Source: an uncultured Bacteroidales bacterium
GTDB lineage: Bacteria > Bacteroidota > Bacteroidia > Bacteroidales > Lentimicrobiaceae
Reading direction: 5' to 3'
Assembly (NCBI GenBank): GCA_937894795.1
Contig: CALCQV010000071.1
Span: 25,878 to 89,877, forward strand
Length of the DNA stretch: 64,000 nt
The notes under the pieces are model-generated. The model was not told the DNA's origin. It saw only the letters and a program-made list of their open reading frames with translations, and searched no databases. Position 1 is the stretch's first letter, and the number at the start of each line of letters is the position of its first letter. The translations under genes and the position numbers were made by a program. Shown one piece after another: positions 1 through 8,494 of the stretch.

Positions 1-1183
1 AGAGATCATTTATTAATATTGCATTATTGTGATTATGAGCAACAAAATGCGCAGCTTCCTTTCCCATATTCAATGCGTAATCTGGATCATTAATCAGTTT
101 GTTGAGTCCACTTATGAATTCATTTGCCGAATCGGCAATCAATAAGTGCCGACCATTTGTATAATTAATACCCTCGGCTCCAATAGTGGTAGTAACAACA
201 GCGCAACCGGCCATCATTCCTTCAATTATTTTTATGCGTATGCCGCTGCCTGATAACAGAGGCACAGCCATAATCTGAAATCTATGCATATAATCTATGG
301 CATCGGGTACTTCTCCATCAATTATGATACGTTCTGAGCTGAGTTTTTTAAAATTATCAGGCATATTCCTACCTGCCAGATGAAGTGTAAGGCCTTTATG
401 TTTAGTGGAAATCTCAGGCCATACATTTTCAATAAACCATAAAATTCCTTCCTGATTTGGTAACCAGTTCATGGAGCCAAGATGGAATATGGCAGTCGGT
501 TCAACAATGGTGTTTATTCTTCTGGTGTATTTTTCAATTACTTCGGGTTGAATTCCAAAGGGAATGGAAATTACCTTTTCTTCTTTAAGGTGCTTCTTAA
601 AGTATTGTGCATCTTTTGGAGTAATGGCAATAACCCCGTCCACTTTTCCGAGGGCATCCAGTTCAAAGGTGTGTAAGGTGTTTGTCAGGTGTTTAAGGTA
701 CCATTTTTTAACCGGATTTCTGGTGCCTGTTTGCAGTCTGTGCCATATCAGATGTTCTATATTATGCGCCCTTAGCAAAATCGGTGCCGAAGACAATCTT
801 CTTATAAGGGGAATGTATGGGGCTATAAAGAGTGATTCAAGCTGTACAATATCAAATCTCTGTCGTTGTAATATTTTCTCCAGTGTATTGGCAAAGTCTT
901 TGCTAATGAACCGCTGAACATGAAGTGATTTTGAAGAGAACAGATTCAGAAAGGCCGGTAATACTTTAACTTTTAAATCAATATATACCAGTTCAATACC
1001 GGTTTTGTTTTTATAATCCAACGGAATGGAGTCAATATCAACCTGATATTTGTTGCTGTTTATGGCAAGCACCTTCACATTATGACCGGCTTCCAACAAT
1101 CCTGCAACCATGGCATTCATCGCAATGGGGCCTCCTTCACTTGGAGGCCAGGGCGATTTGTTGCAAATTAGTAATACGTCCAT
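1..1183 (-). CDS. Glycosyltransferase family 4-like protein, C-terminus cut by the window edge
   Basis: The minus-strand frame opens with ATG at 1183 (MDVLLICNKSPWPPSEGG) and stays open to base 1, so about 394 residues are seen and the C-terminus is missing. The N-terminal half looks like a GT-B donor-independent domain, with a Gly-rich loop after the first strand. The C-terminal half has the GT4 signature region GSGIRIKIIEGMMAG followed by AVVTTTIGAEGI, where the EGMMAG glutamate is expected to contact the donor sugar. It probably transfers a sugar onto a surface glycan such as LPS, capsule or exopolysaccharide; the substrate cannot be told. It begins 13 bp after the lptF/G-type gene on the same strand, so the two are probably co-transcribed. 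Family assignment is firm, specific role is not. Confidence 0.85.
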   Translation of the reverse strand, partial: MDVLLICNKSPWPPSEGGPIAMNAMVAGLLEAGHNVKVLAINSNKYQVDIDSIPLDYKNKTGIELVYIDLKVKVLPAFLNLFSSKSLHVQRFISKDFANTLEKILQRQRFDIVQLESLFIAPYIPLIRRLSSAPILLRAHNIEHLIWHRLQTGTRNPVKKWYLKHLTNTLHTFELDALGKVDGVIAITPKDAQYFKKHLKEEKVISIPFGIQPEVIEKYTRRINTIVEPTAIFHLGSMNWLPNQEGILWFIENVWPEISTKHKGLTLHLAGRNMPDNFKKLSSERIIIDGEVPDAIDYMHRFQIMAVPLLSGSGIRIKIIEGMMAGCAVVTTTIGAEGINYTNGRHLLIADSANEFISGLNKLINDPDYALNMGKEAAHFVAHNHNNAILINDL

Positions 1184-1196
1184 CTATGCAAACGCT

Positions 1197-2618
1197 TTAT
1201 CTGAATTTCTCAAAAAACCTGCTGATATTTCTAAACCAGACATCAACATCAAAAAGCGGTGAATCATTGGTTGCCTTGTAGGTAAATAAAATACCCAGCG
1301 GCAGGAGTACAATTGATGAGAGCCACATTCCCAGTACCGGGTCCATCTCTCCTGCAATTACTGATTTCTTGCCGGTCATTGATATAACATGGTAAATTAC
1401 AAAGAAAACCACTGAAATTACCAATGGCAGGCCAAGCCCTCCTTTCCTGATGATGGCGCCAAATGGTGCGCCAATGAAAAAGAGTACCAGACATGCAAAT
1501 GAGAGTGTAAATTTCAAATGCCATTCAACCTCGTGTTTTCTGATCAGTTCTTTTCTCTGGCTCTGATCATTCTTCTCATATTCAACGTTATTCCTTGCAT
1601 TTCTTGAATTGGTCAGTGCTTTTTCAATAACCTGGAGCTTCTCCTGTTTTGTAAGGCCTTCCAGCGCGTATAGCCTGTCTTTTACAACAATTCCTGAATC
1701 CAGGGGGATAATGGTGTCTATCTGGCTAAGGAAAGTATAGTTAAGCATGGTGTTCCTATTGAAATTCTCCACCCTGGCATCCAGCTCTTTGTTCAAGGAA
1801 TCCGTCGATTGCTGCAACTGATCAAGATTAAGCATTTGGTAATGATTCTTGAAAAGGCTCTCATCGGTACGCATCATCTTGAAGTCAGATAAATCAAACC
1901 TGCGGTATTGCTCTTTGAAGAATGTTCGTTGAAAAGGCCTCTTCATATCATTGCGACGGTCAACCTTCTCATCATAATTAAATCCGTTGTAGAGAGTTAA
2001 GTCAAGAAAAGTTCCATCATCACTCTGCACCATCTTGCCCCATTCGGCTTTCGTTACATTATTATTGCCCGTGCGGCTGGTATGATCATATATAATGACA
2101 TCACGAATTGTTGAACCATCACTCTCTTTTTTGCCAACTCTCATTACGTATCCATCAATGTCATTATAGAAAATTCCCTCCCTTATATTCAATGCCAGCT
2201 TTTGCTGGCGCACATCATGTAGAATTGACTTGAACTTCAGATTGGTATAGGGTAATACATTGTTTGAAAAGAAAAATGCACCAATGCTTATTATAATTGA
2301 AAGGATGATCAACGGGCGCATCACGGTGCTCAGTGAAATACCGGCCGACTTAACGGCAACCAGTTCATAACGTTCACCAAGATTACCGAAAGTCATCAGT
2401 GATGACAGTAAAATGGCAAGCGGCAGTGCCAGGGGAACAAAGGTGGTTGAAGCATAAAACAGCAACCTGGCTACTACATGCCACTCCAATCCTTTGCCTA
2501 CAAGGTCATCAATGTATTTCCACAAAAACTGCATCACCAGAATAAACAAGGCAATAAAAAAGGTGAGAACCAATGGGCCCAGGTATGAACGGAGTACCAA
2601 CAAGTATAGTTTTTTCAA
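1197..2618 (-). CDS. LptF/LptG family permease (LPS export ABC transporter membrane subunit)
   Basis: This is an inner-membrane permease of the YjgP/YjgQ family, which with LptB extracts LPS from the inner membrane and passes it to the periplasmic bridge. Three hydrophobic helices lie in the N-terminal ~110 residues, then a periplasmic beta-jellyroll-like region rich in charged residues, then three more helices (FTLSFACLVLFFIGAPFGA onward). The frame can be extended to a TTG at 2639, but a TAnnTTTG promoter element (2644-2637) overlaps that codon. I therefore prefer the TTG at 2618, giving MKKLYLLVLRSYLGPLVL, which resembles the usual start of this family and gives 473 residues. The glycosyltransferase follows 13 bp downstream. 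LptF versus LptG cannot be decided from sequence alone. Confidence 0.88.
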   Translation of the reverse strand: MKKLYLLVLRSYLGPLVLTFFIALFILVMQFLWKYIDDLVGKGLEWHVVARLLFYASTTFVPLALPLAILLSSLMTFGNLGERYELVAVKSAGISLSTVMRPLIILSIIISIGAFFFSNNVLPYTNLKFKSILHDVRQQKLALNIREGIFYNDIDGYVMRVGKKESDGSTIRDVIIYDHTSRTGNNNVTKAEWGKMVQSDDGTFLDLTLYNGFNYDEKVDRRNDMKRPFQRTFFKEQYRRFDLSDFKMMRTDESLFKNHYQMLNLDQLQQSTDSLNKELDARVENFNRNTMLNYTFLSQIDTIIPLDSGIVVKDRLYALEGLTKQEKLQVIEKALTNSRNARNNVEYEKNDQSQRKELIRKHEVEWHLKFTLSFACLVLFFIGAPFGAIIRKGGLGLPLVISVVFFVIYHVISMTGKKSVIAGEMDPVLGMWLSSIVLLPLGILFTYKATNDSPLFDVDVWFRNISRFFEKFR

Positions 2619-2636
2619 AGCCTGTTTAATTTTGTG

Positions 2637-2644
2637 CAAAAATA
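2637..2644 (-). promoter_or_regulatory. TAnnTTTG -10 element for the LptF/G gene
   Basis: Minus-strand TATTTTTG matches the Bacteroidota primary-sigma -10 consensus TAnnTTTG. It lies about 18 bp upstream of the preferred TTG start at 2618 and overlaps the alternative TTG at 2639, which argues against the longer protein. No clear -33 element was identified. Confidence 0.55.
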
Positions 2645-2735
2645 CAACTTATAAACTGTGTTGCACAATTCATCTTTATGCTCGTGGAAACGAAATAATA
2701 CTCTTTTTCTTATGCTCAGTTGATAAATTCTTCAT

Positions 2736-2743
2736 TAGATTTG
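2736..2743 (+). promoter_or_regulatory. TAnnTTTG -10 element for the GNAT-type gene
   Basis: TAGATTTG matches the Bacteroidota -10 consensus and ends 28 bp before the ATG at 2772, a typical short leader. Confidence 0.5.
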
Positions 2744-2771
2744 TCGAATCAATAAAAAGCATTAGTGAATC

Positions 2772-3959
2772 ATGGAGCATATTGAAGTCAATAATAAGAA
2801 GACCATACGTGAATTTTTAAATTTCCCCAAGTGGTTGTATCGTAATGACCCTTATTGGGTTTGTCCGCTCGACAATGCCGTTGAAGCAGTTTTCAATCCC
2901 TCGGTAAACGCGTTTTACAAGCATGGAGATGCTGTTAGATGGATATTTAAGGATGATAACAGCAAGGTTATTGGTAGGGCCGCCGCTTTCATTAATCGCA
3001 AAAAGGCATATAATTTTCTGCAGCCCACCGGTGGTATGGGTTTTTTTGAATGCATTGATGATGAAAAGGCCGCATTCCATATATTTGATACTTGTCGCGC
3101 CTGGTTGAGGGATCATGGGATGGAGGCCATGGACGGCCCTATCAACTTTGGAGAAAATGATAACTTCTGGGGCTTGTTGGTTGAAGGTTTCATGCATCCA
3201 AGCTTTGGCATGAACTACAATTTTCCCTATTACAAAAAGTTCTTCGAAGATTATGGTTTCCGGCCTTACTTTGAACAGGTTACCAACCATCTTGACATGA
3301 CCGTGCCTTTTCCTGAAAGATTCTGGAAGATAGCTGATTGGGTCCGCCAGCGGCCCGGTTACTCTTTCAGGCATTTTACCTGGCAGGATGCTGAGCAGTT
3401 TATTGAGGATTTCAAAGTAATCTATGATGATGCCTGGCAGTTTCATGAGAACTTCACTCCAATAAACAAGGATGTTCTTCGGGAACAGCTTAATGAGATG
3501 AAACCTCTGGCCGATGTTGAGTTTATCTGGTTCGCTTATTTTGAAGGTGAGCCCATAGCTTTTTTGATAATGGTGCCTGATGCCAATGAAATTCTGAAAC
3601 ACTTTAAGGGAAAGATGAATATCTTCGGGAAATTAAAATTCCTTTACCTTAAAAGGAAAAATATCTTTACCCGCTCGCGCATCACTGTTATGGGGATACG
3701 ACCTAAATATCAGAAATCAGGTATTGAATCAGCCATCTTCTGGCATATGGATAAGGTGATGAAAGCCAGGCCTAATTATACAGAAGTTGAACTGTCATGG
3801 GTTGGCGACTTTAATCCAAAAATGCGACAATTGCATGAATCAGTTGGCGGTAAATTTGCCAAAAGGCATATAACTTACCGTTATTTGTTCAATTCACCCG
3901 GTGAATCTCAACAGGCAACATCCATACCACTCGATACCAAGGAGAAAGTTGTCAAATAA
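2772..3959 (+). CDS. GNAT-type N-acetyltransferase family protein
   Basis: A 395-residue soluble protein beginning MEHIEVNNKKTIREFL. The N-terminal half has the pattern seen in a large uncharacterised Bacteroidota family (LYRNDPYWVCPL, then GPINFGENDNFWGLLV). The second half (about residues 230-375) resembles a GNAT acyltransferase core: a beta strand EPIAFLIMVPD, then ITVMGIRPKYQKSGIESAIF, where the acetyl-CoA loop is expected, and VELSWVGDFNPKMRQLHESVG near the end. No signal peptide or membrane segment is visible. A TAnnTTTG element lies just upstream and the gene appears monocistronic. The acyl acceptor is unknown. A long antisense frame inside it is a coding shadow. Confidence 0.75.
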   Translation: MEHIEVNNKKTIREFLNFPKWLYRNDPYWVCPLDNAVEAVFNPSVNAFYKHGDAVRWIFKDDNSKVIGRAAAFINRKKAYNFLQPTGGMGFFECIDDEKAAFHIFDTCRAWLRDHGMEAMDGPINFGENDNFWGLLVEGFMHPSFGMNYNFPYYKKFFEDYGFRPYFEQVTNHLDMTVPFPERFWKIADWVRQRPGYSFRHFTWQDAEQFIEDFKVIYDDAWQFHENFTPINKDVLREQLNEMKPLADVEFIWFAYFEGEPIAFLIMVPDANEILKHFKGKMNIFGKLKFLYLKRKNIFTRSRITVMGIRPKYQKSGIESAIFWHMDKVMKARPNYTEVELSWVGDFNPKMRQLHESVGGKFAKRHITYRYLFNSPGESQQATSIPLDTKEKVVK

Positions 3960-3984
3960 TTATGCGTTATATTAAGATTATTGA

Positions 3985-3992
3985 TACTTTTG
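3985..3992 (+). promoter_or_regulatory. TAnnTTTG -10 element for the first T9SS paralogue
   Basis: TACTTTTG fits the Bacteroidota -10 consensus and implies a 5' leader of about 50 nt before the ATG at 4050. Confidence 0.5.
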
Positions 3993-4049
3993 CTTCATTG
4001 AACTAGAACTTACTAATTCGAACTAACCAATAATTAAACAATTACATTC

Positions 4050-5984
4050 ATGAAAAAACAGTTACTCTTAGGGGCAGCCTTGAGCTTATGCTTGATGGCA
4101 GGCGCCCAGCAGCGCAACTTGTCAAGTGTTTACAAGGCTGAGGTACGCCCACTTGATTATGGTCGCAGCAATCCTGAAATGATCTCTAACCAGCAGGGAG
4201 GTGACCTCTATGGTGGTTTATCAAACAGAAGTGGTGATATCCTTAAAACCAACATCGCCTCATCATCAAACGTTTATGGTATCTTCTCCTTGGAACAGAC
4301 CGTTCTTACCACTCACCCTGATCTTAATTTCGTTGCTTTCAGTAACCGTGCCGGTGGTCCTAATGGTGGAACAGGTAACGATTTGAAAGTAGCTTATTCA
4401 AGTGACCTTGGCATTAACTGGAGCAATTTCCTGATTACCCCGGGCGTTGCCAATAAAAACTTCCGTTACCCCAGTACAGCTACCTATAATCCTGCCGGTA
4501 ATACCAATCCTGAAAATATGTACGCCATTATCAGCGGTCCTTATACCAATGCAGCAGGTTGGGAAGGCCAGTTTTTTGGTAGCGTTAAATTTGATGGTAC
4601 TACTGATAAAGACATCACTTTTGAAGTAAATGAACCAACCGTTTATATCAACCATGTCAATATTGGCTTAAATGTTACTCCTACCGGTAAAGTACATGTG
4701 GCATCACAGCGCCTTAACGGAACTGAAGCTTCATATACAAGTATGGGATGGGAAGTGCTGAATGGTACTTTTAATACCACTACCAATAAAGTAGATTGGG
4801 AACTGCCACGTGTAAAGGTAAATACTGCTCTTGGTGATGAAAATCGTATTGACGCCAGCAGCCTGGTGTTTTCACCTGATGGCTCGGTAGGTTACCTGCT
4901 TGGTACCGGTGTTGATACTGATGAAGCCTATAATCCTTACGGTGTTGAATGGCCTGTTGTTTACAAAACTACCGACAATGGTGAAACATGGGAAAAAACT
5001 GAACCGTTTGACTTCTCTGAAATCGGTATCTTCAATGAAATGCTTTATCCTACCATTGCCAACCTTGACCTTGTTGTTCCACGCTGGTACAATAAATGGA
5101 TCGGTGGCAACCGCAACAATGGTGCAACCGTTGATATGAACGGCAATCTGCACATAGCCGGCATTATCAGAAGTACCAACTCGGTTCATCCCGACTCACT
5201 GAACTATTTCTATACAGAAGAACCTGTTTTAATGTTTGATGTTTTCATGAATGGTGATGGTACCTGGAATGCCCAGTTTATCGATACTGTTCGCAGTGAA
5301 GTTGTTGAAGACTCCAATCCTTTCGGAATGGGCTGGGATCAGCGTATTCAAATGAGCCGTACACAAGATGGTTCTAAAATATTCGTTAGCTGGGCTGACA
5401 CTGATCCTACTCTCTGGGGTGGAGGTGTTACTACCAATATGCAACCTGATATTTACATCTGGAGTTACGATGTTACTGACCATATGTACACACCTGCTGT
5501 GAATACTACGGCGCTGGGTGATTACTGGGGTGATAATTTCTGGCTGCATGCCGGCGATAAAGTGCTTGAATCAGGTACTGATTACTTTATTCCATTATCA
5601 ACTTCTGCTTCAGCCACCACAGGTGGAACACAGGATAATCCTATGAATCATTTCTACGTAAGCGGTGTAGGTTTCAGTGAAGGTGATTATACTATTGAAG
5701 AGGTAAAAACCATTTCTGTAAACTCAAATGCTTCTGTTTCACAGAACTATCCTAACCCGTTCAACTCAAATACCCAAATCAGCATTACCTTGAATAAGAA
5801 AGCAAATGTTGGTATTGAAGTCTACAATTTAGTAGGACAGCAAGTGTTGACCATTGCTCCACGCACATTGGAAGCAGGTAGTCATACAATTGCCATCAAT
5901 GCAGGTGGTTTAAAACCCGGTATATACACTTATTCAGTTGTTGCCAATGGTGAACGCGTATCACGTAAAATGACCGTTAAATAA
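4050..5984 (+). CDS. T9SS-exported Asp-box (sialidase-fold-like) protein, paralogue 1
   Basis: A 644-residue protein of unknown function exported across both membranes. It opens with a Sec signal peptide (MKKQLLLGAALSLCLMAGA, cut probably before QQ). It carries two Asp-box motifs (SxDxGxxW): SSDLGINW near residue 116 and TTDNGETW near residue 306. Such motifs sit on beta-propeller turns of sialidase-like and other BNR proteins. From about residue 563 it ends in a T9SS type-A sorting domain (QNYPNPFNSNTQI, YNLVGQQV, LKPGIYTYSV, SRKMTVK). Cargo of this type is translocated by T9SS and anchored or released after removal of this domain. It is the first of three tandem paralogues, and copy 2 is very similar over the central region. 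No catalytic Arg triad of sialidases was recognised, so enzymatic activity is not claimed. Confidence 0.88.
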   Translation: MKKQLLLGAALSLCLMAGAQQRNLSSVYKAEVRPLDYGRSNPEMISNQQGGDLYGGLSNRSGDILKTNIASSSNVYGIFSLEQTVLTTHPDLNFVAFSNRAGGPNGGTGNDLKVAYSSDLGINWSNFLITPGVANKNFRYPSTATYNPAGNTNPENMYAIISGPYTNAAGWEGQFFGSVKFDGTTDKDITFEVNEPTVYINHVNIGLNVTPTGKVHVASQRLNGTEASYTSMGWEVLNGTFNTTTNKVDWELPRVKVNTALGDENRIDASSLVFSPDGSVGYLLGTGVDTDEAYNPYGVEWPVVYKTTDNGETWEKTEPFDFSEIGIFNEMLYPTIANLDLVVPRWYNKWIGGNRNNGATVDMNGNLHIAGIIRSTNSVHPDSLNYFYTEEPVLMFDVFMNGDGTWNAQFIDTVRSEVVEDSNPFGMGWDQRIQMSRTQDGSKIFVSWADTDPTLWGGGVTTNMQPDIYIWSYDVTDHMYTPAVNTTALGDYWGDNFWLHAGDKVLESGTDYFIPLSTSASATTGGTQDNPMNHFYVSGVGFSEGDYTIEEVKTISVNSNASVSQNYPNPFNSNTQISITLNKKANVGIEVYNLVGQQVLTIAPRTLEAGSHTIAINAGGLKPGIYTYSVVANGERVSRKMTVK

Positions 5985-6046
5985 TCTACAATAGAATGAT
6001 GGTTGTAATGTAATAAATTTTGTTAATACAGCAAAATCTTTCGCAT

Positions 6047-6080
6047 AAAAAAGTCGGTTACTTTAACCGGCTTTTTTTTG
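6047..6080 (+). terminator. Rho-independent terminator after paralogue 1
   Basis: Stem AAGTCGGTT / AACCGGCTT (one G-T wobble) with a five-base loop, followed by a run of eight T. It lies about 65 bp after the stop of paralogue 1. The rest of the 281-bp gap is A+T-rich with no further recognised element. Confidence 0.75.
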
Positions 6081-6265
6081 TTCGCAAAATTCAATTATTG
6101 ACCTGAATTTGTTTTAGAATTTGTACATAGAATAATGAATTTCTGAGAAATTATTATTATCTTAGTCGCCTATTTTGAATTTGACTGATTTTAAGAGAGT
6201 TAGAATTTTGGTATGAATATCCTGATTTCAATTGTATTATATTGTTTCACTTAAATCTTATCAGA

Positions 6266-8182
6266 ATGAAAAAATCATTACTCTTATTTGCTGTTCTAGG
6301 TATGGGCTTATTGGCCACTGCCCAGCAGCGCGACTTTACCAAGCTGTACAAGGCTGAAGTCCGCCCGCTTGACTATGGGAGGAATTATATGGAACTCAAT
6401 TCCACTCAGCCCAATGGGAATAGCAGCTCCGAATTGCTGAATGGCAGCAGGGATATCCTGAAAACCCAGATTTCCTCTTCTTCAAATGTATTCGGAATAT
6501 TTACACTTGATCAGGTTGTTGTAACGACTGAACCTGATTTGGATCTTGTAGTGTTTGGTAACAGAGCCGGTGGCCCAATGGGAGCAACCGGTAACGATCT
6601 CAGATACGCCTGGTCAACTGATTTGGGTATCAACTGGACAAATTTCATTATTACGCCCGGTGTTGCTAATAAGAACTTCCGCTACCCAAGCACCATTTTC
6701 TATAATCCTGAAGGCAATACGGATCCTGCCAATATGTATGCCATATTCTCAGGCCCCTATACCAATGCCTCAGGTTGGGAAGGTCAATATTGGGGAAGTG
6801 TCAAATTTGACGGTACCACTGATAAGCAGATTACTTTTGAGGTAAACCAGCCAACAGTATATATCAACCACATGAATATTGGCCTCAATGTTACTCCTGC
6901 AGGTAAAGTGCATGTTGCCTCACAGCGCCTTAATGGTACTGAAGCATCATATACCAGTGTTGGTTGGGAGGTACTCAATGGCACATTCAATACTACCACT
7001 AATCAGGTTGATTGGGAACTCCCCCGTGTTGTTGTCAATCCACAATTGGGTGACGATAACAGAATTGATGCAAGCAGCCTGGTTTACTCACCCGATGGAT
7101 CAGTAGGCTATTTATTAGGTACAGGGGTCGATCTGGATCAGGAATACAATCCATATGGCGTTGAATGGCCGGTAATTTATAAGACAATTGACGACGGACA
7201 AACATGGGAGAAGATTGAGCCTTATGACTTTTCGCAAATAGCCATCTTCAATGAAATGCTCTATCCAACCATTGCAAACCTTGACCTGGTTGTGCCAAGG
7301 TGGTACAATAAATGGGTAGGCGGTAACCGTAACAATGGCGCTACCGTTGATATGGATGGTAATCTCCACATTTCAGGAATTATCAGGAGTACCAACTCTG
7401 TTCACCCTGATTCATTGAACTACTTCTATACCCTTGAACCGGTTCTTGTATTTGACGTTTTCATGAATGGCGACGGCACATGGGATGCCAAGTTCATTGA
7501 TACATTACGATCAGAGGTTGTTCCTGACACTGACCCATTTGGGATGGGTTGGGACCAACGCATTCAAATGAGCCGCTCAAAAGATGGTTCAAGTGTCTTC
7601 ACCGCATGGGCTGATACTGACCCTGAACTATGGGGAGGTGGTATGACTACCAACCTGCAACCCGATATCTATACCTGGGGCTGGAATTTATTTACCGGCA
7701 GCATTTCACCTGCTGTTAATGTAACTGCCATGGGAGATTACTGGGGTGATAACCTCTGGCTGCATGTTGGTGATAAAGCACTGGTTAATGGAACTGAATA
7801 CCAAATACCTATGACTACTTCTGCACCCAGCACACCGGGTACCAACCAGGATAACCCTATGAATCACTATTACGTAAGTGGAGTCAGTATTATGGTTAAG
7901 ACCAACAATATTGATGTAATCTCCAATTCAGCAGTTTCACAGAACTATCCAAACCCGTTCAAATCACAAACGCAAATAAACCTTACCCTTGATAAACCTG
8001 CTGATATAGCACTTGAAGTTTATAACCTGGTAGGGCAGAAGGTGTTCTCAGCACCAACGCGTCATTACAAGGAAGGTACACATACACTGAACCTGAATGC
8101 CGGTAGCCTGAAACCCGGTGTTTATGTATACTCTGTCATTGCAAATGGTGAACGTGTTTCACGTAAAATGACAGTTCGATAA
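6266..8182 (+). CDS. T9SS-exported Asp-box (sialidase-fold-like) protein, paralogue 2
   Basis: A 638-residue protein. The frame is open from 6242, but the ATG at 6266 begins a proper signal peptide (MKKSLLLFAVLGMGLLATA, then QQ), matching its neighbours, so I start there. Asp-box motifs STDLGINW (about residue 116) and TIDDGQTW (about 306) align with those of paralogue 1. The T9SS type-A domain covers roughly the last 85 residues (QNYPNPFKSQTQI, YNLVGQKV, LKPGVYVYSV, SRKMTVR). By eye, long stretches of the central region are identical or conservatively changed relative to paralogue 1, while third codon positions differ often. This suggests an old duplication kept under protein-level selection. 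Function is unknown; a surface or secreted binding protein or glycan-active protein is the simplest idea. Confidence 0.88.
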   Translation: MKKSLLLFAVLGMGLLATAQQRDFTKLYKAEVRPLDYGRNYMELNSTQPNGNSSSELLNGSRDILKTQISSSSNVFGIFTLDQVVVTTEPDLDLVVFGNRAGGPMGATGNDLRYAWSTDLGINWTNFIITPGVANKNFRYPSTIFYNPEGNTDPANMYAIFSGPYTNASGWEGQYWGSVKFDGTTDKQITFEVNQPTVYINHMNIGLNVTPAGKVHVASQRLNGTEASYTSVGWEVLNGTFNTTTNQVDWELPRVVVNPQLGDDNRIDASSLVYSPDGSVGYLLGTGVDLDQEYNPYGVEWPVIYKTIDDGQTWEKIEPYDFSQIAIFNEMLYPTIANLDLVVPRWYNKWVGGNRNNGATVDMDGNLHISGIIRSTNSVHPDSLNYFYTLEPVLVFDVFMNGDGTWDAKFIDTLRSEVVPDTDPFGMGWDQRIQMSRSKDGSSVFTAWADTDPELWGGGMTTNLQPDIYTWGWNLFTGSISPAVNVTAMGDYWGDNLWLHVGDKALVNGTEYQIPMTTSAPSTPGTNQDNPMNHYYVSGVSIMVKTNNIDVISNSAVSQNYPNPFKSQTQINLTLDKPADIALEVYNLVGQKVFSAPTRHYKEGTHTLNLNAGSLKPGVYVYSVIANGERVSRKMTVR

Positions 8183-8209
8183 AAGAAGTCTAGTATCAGT
8201 AAATCAAAT

Positions 8210-8247
8210 AATAATAAGGCTGTCTTCTATTAGACGGCCTTATTATT
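8210..8247 (+). terminator. Hairpin terminator after paralogue 2
   Basis: AATAATAAGGCTGTC pairs with GACGGCCTTATTATT (one wobble) around an eight-base loop. The T-tract is weak, so it may act as a 3'-end stabiliser or a weak terminator. The 312-bp gap 8183-8494 otherwise holds A+T-rich sequence and the promoter at 8436. Confidence 0.6.
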
Positions 8248-8435
8248 TGGTAATATATTCTATTTTGTTGCTATTTATACTGTAAAAAGAACAAAATACG
8301 AAGTGCACTGTTAGTATTACTGCCCTTAACTATTGATTGACAAGTGTATATGCCATTCTTGTACTTGTACATACAACCTACTGGCATTTAAATTATTTTT
8401 TTTAAAGCAAAATATAAACTTGACGAGTTTCTCCC

Positions 8436-8443
8436 TAAATTTG
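8436..8443 (+). promoter_or_regulatory. TAnnTTTG -10 element for the third T9SS paralogue
   Basis: TAAATTTG matches the consensus and gives a leader of about 45-50 nt before the ATG at 8495, similar to the layout ahead of paralogue 1. Confidence 0.55.
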
Positions 8444-8494
8444 CAATATTAATGTTCAGGAAACAATTAACTATTCTTAATTAATAAATACATC

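Noticed and set aside
482..917. Two overlapping plus-strand frames near the left end
   Set aside because: They are antisense to the GT4 glycosyltransferase, which is open over the whole stretch.
2817..3602. Long open frame antisense to the GNAT-type gene (261 codons)
   Set aside because: It lies wholly inside a clear gene on the other strand, has no recognisable domain, no signal peptide and no promoter of its own.
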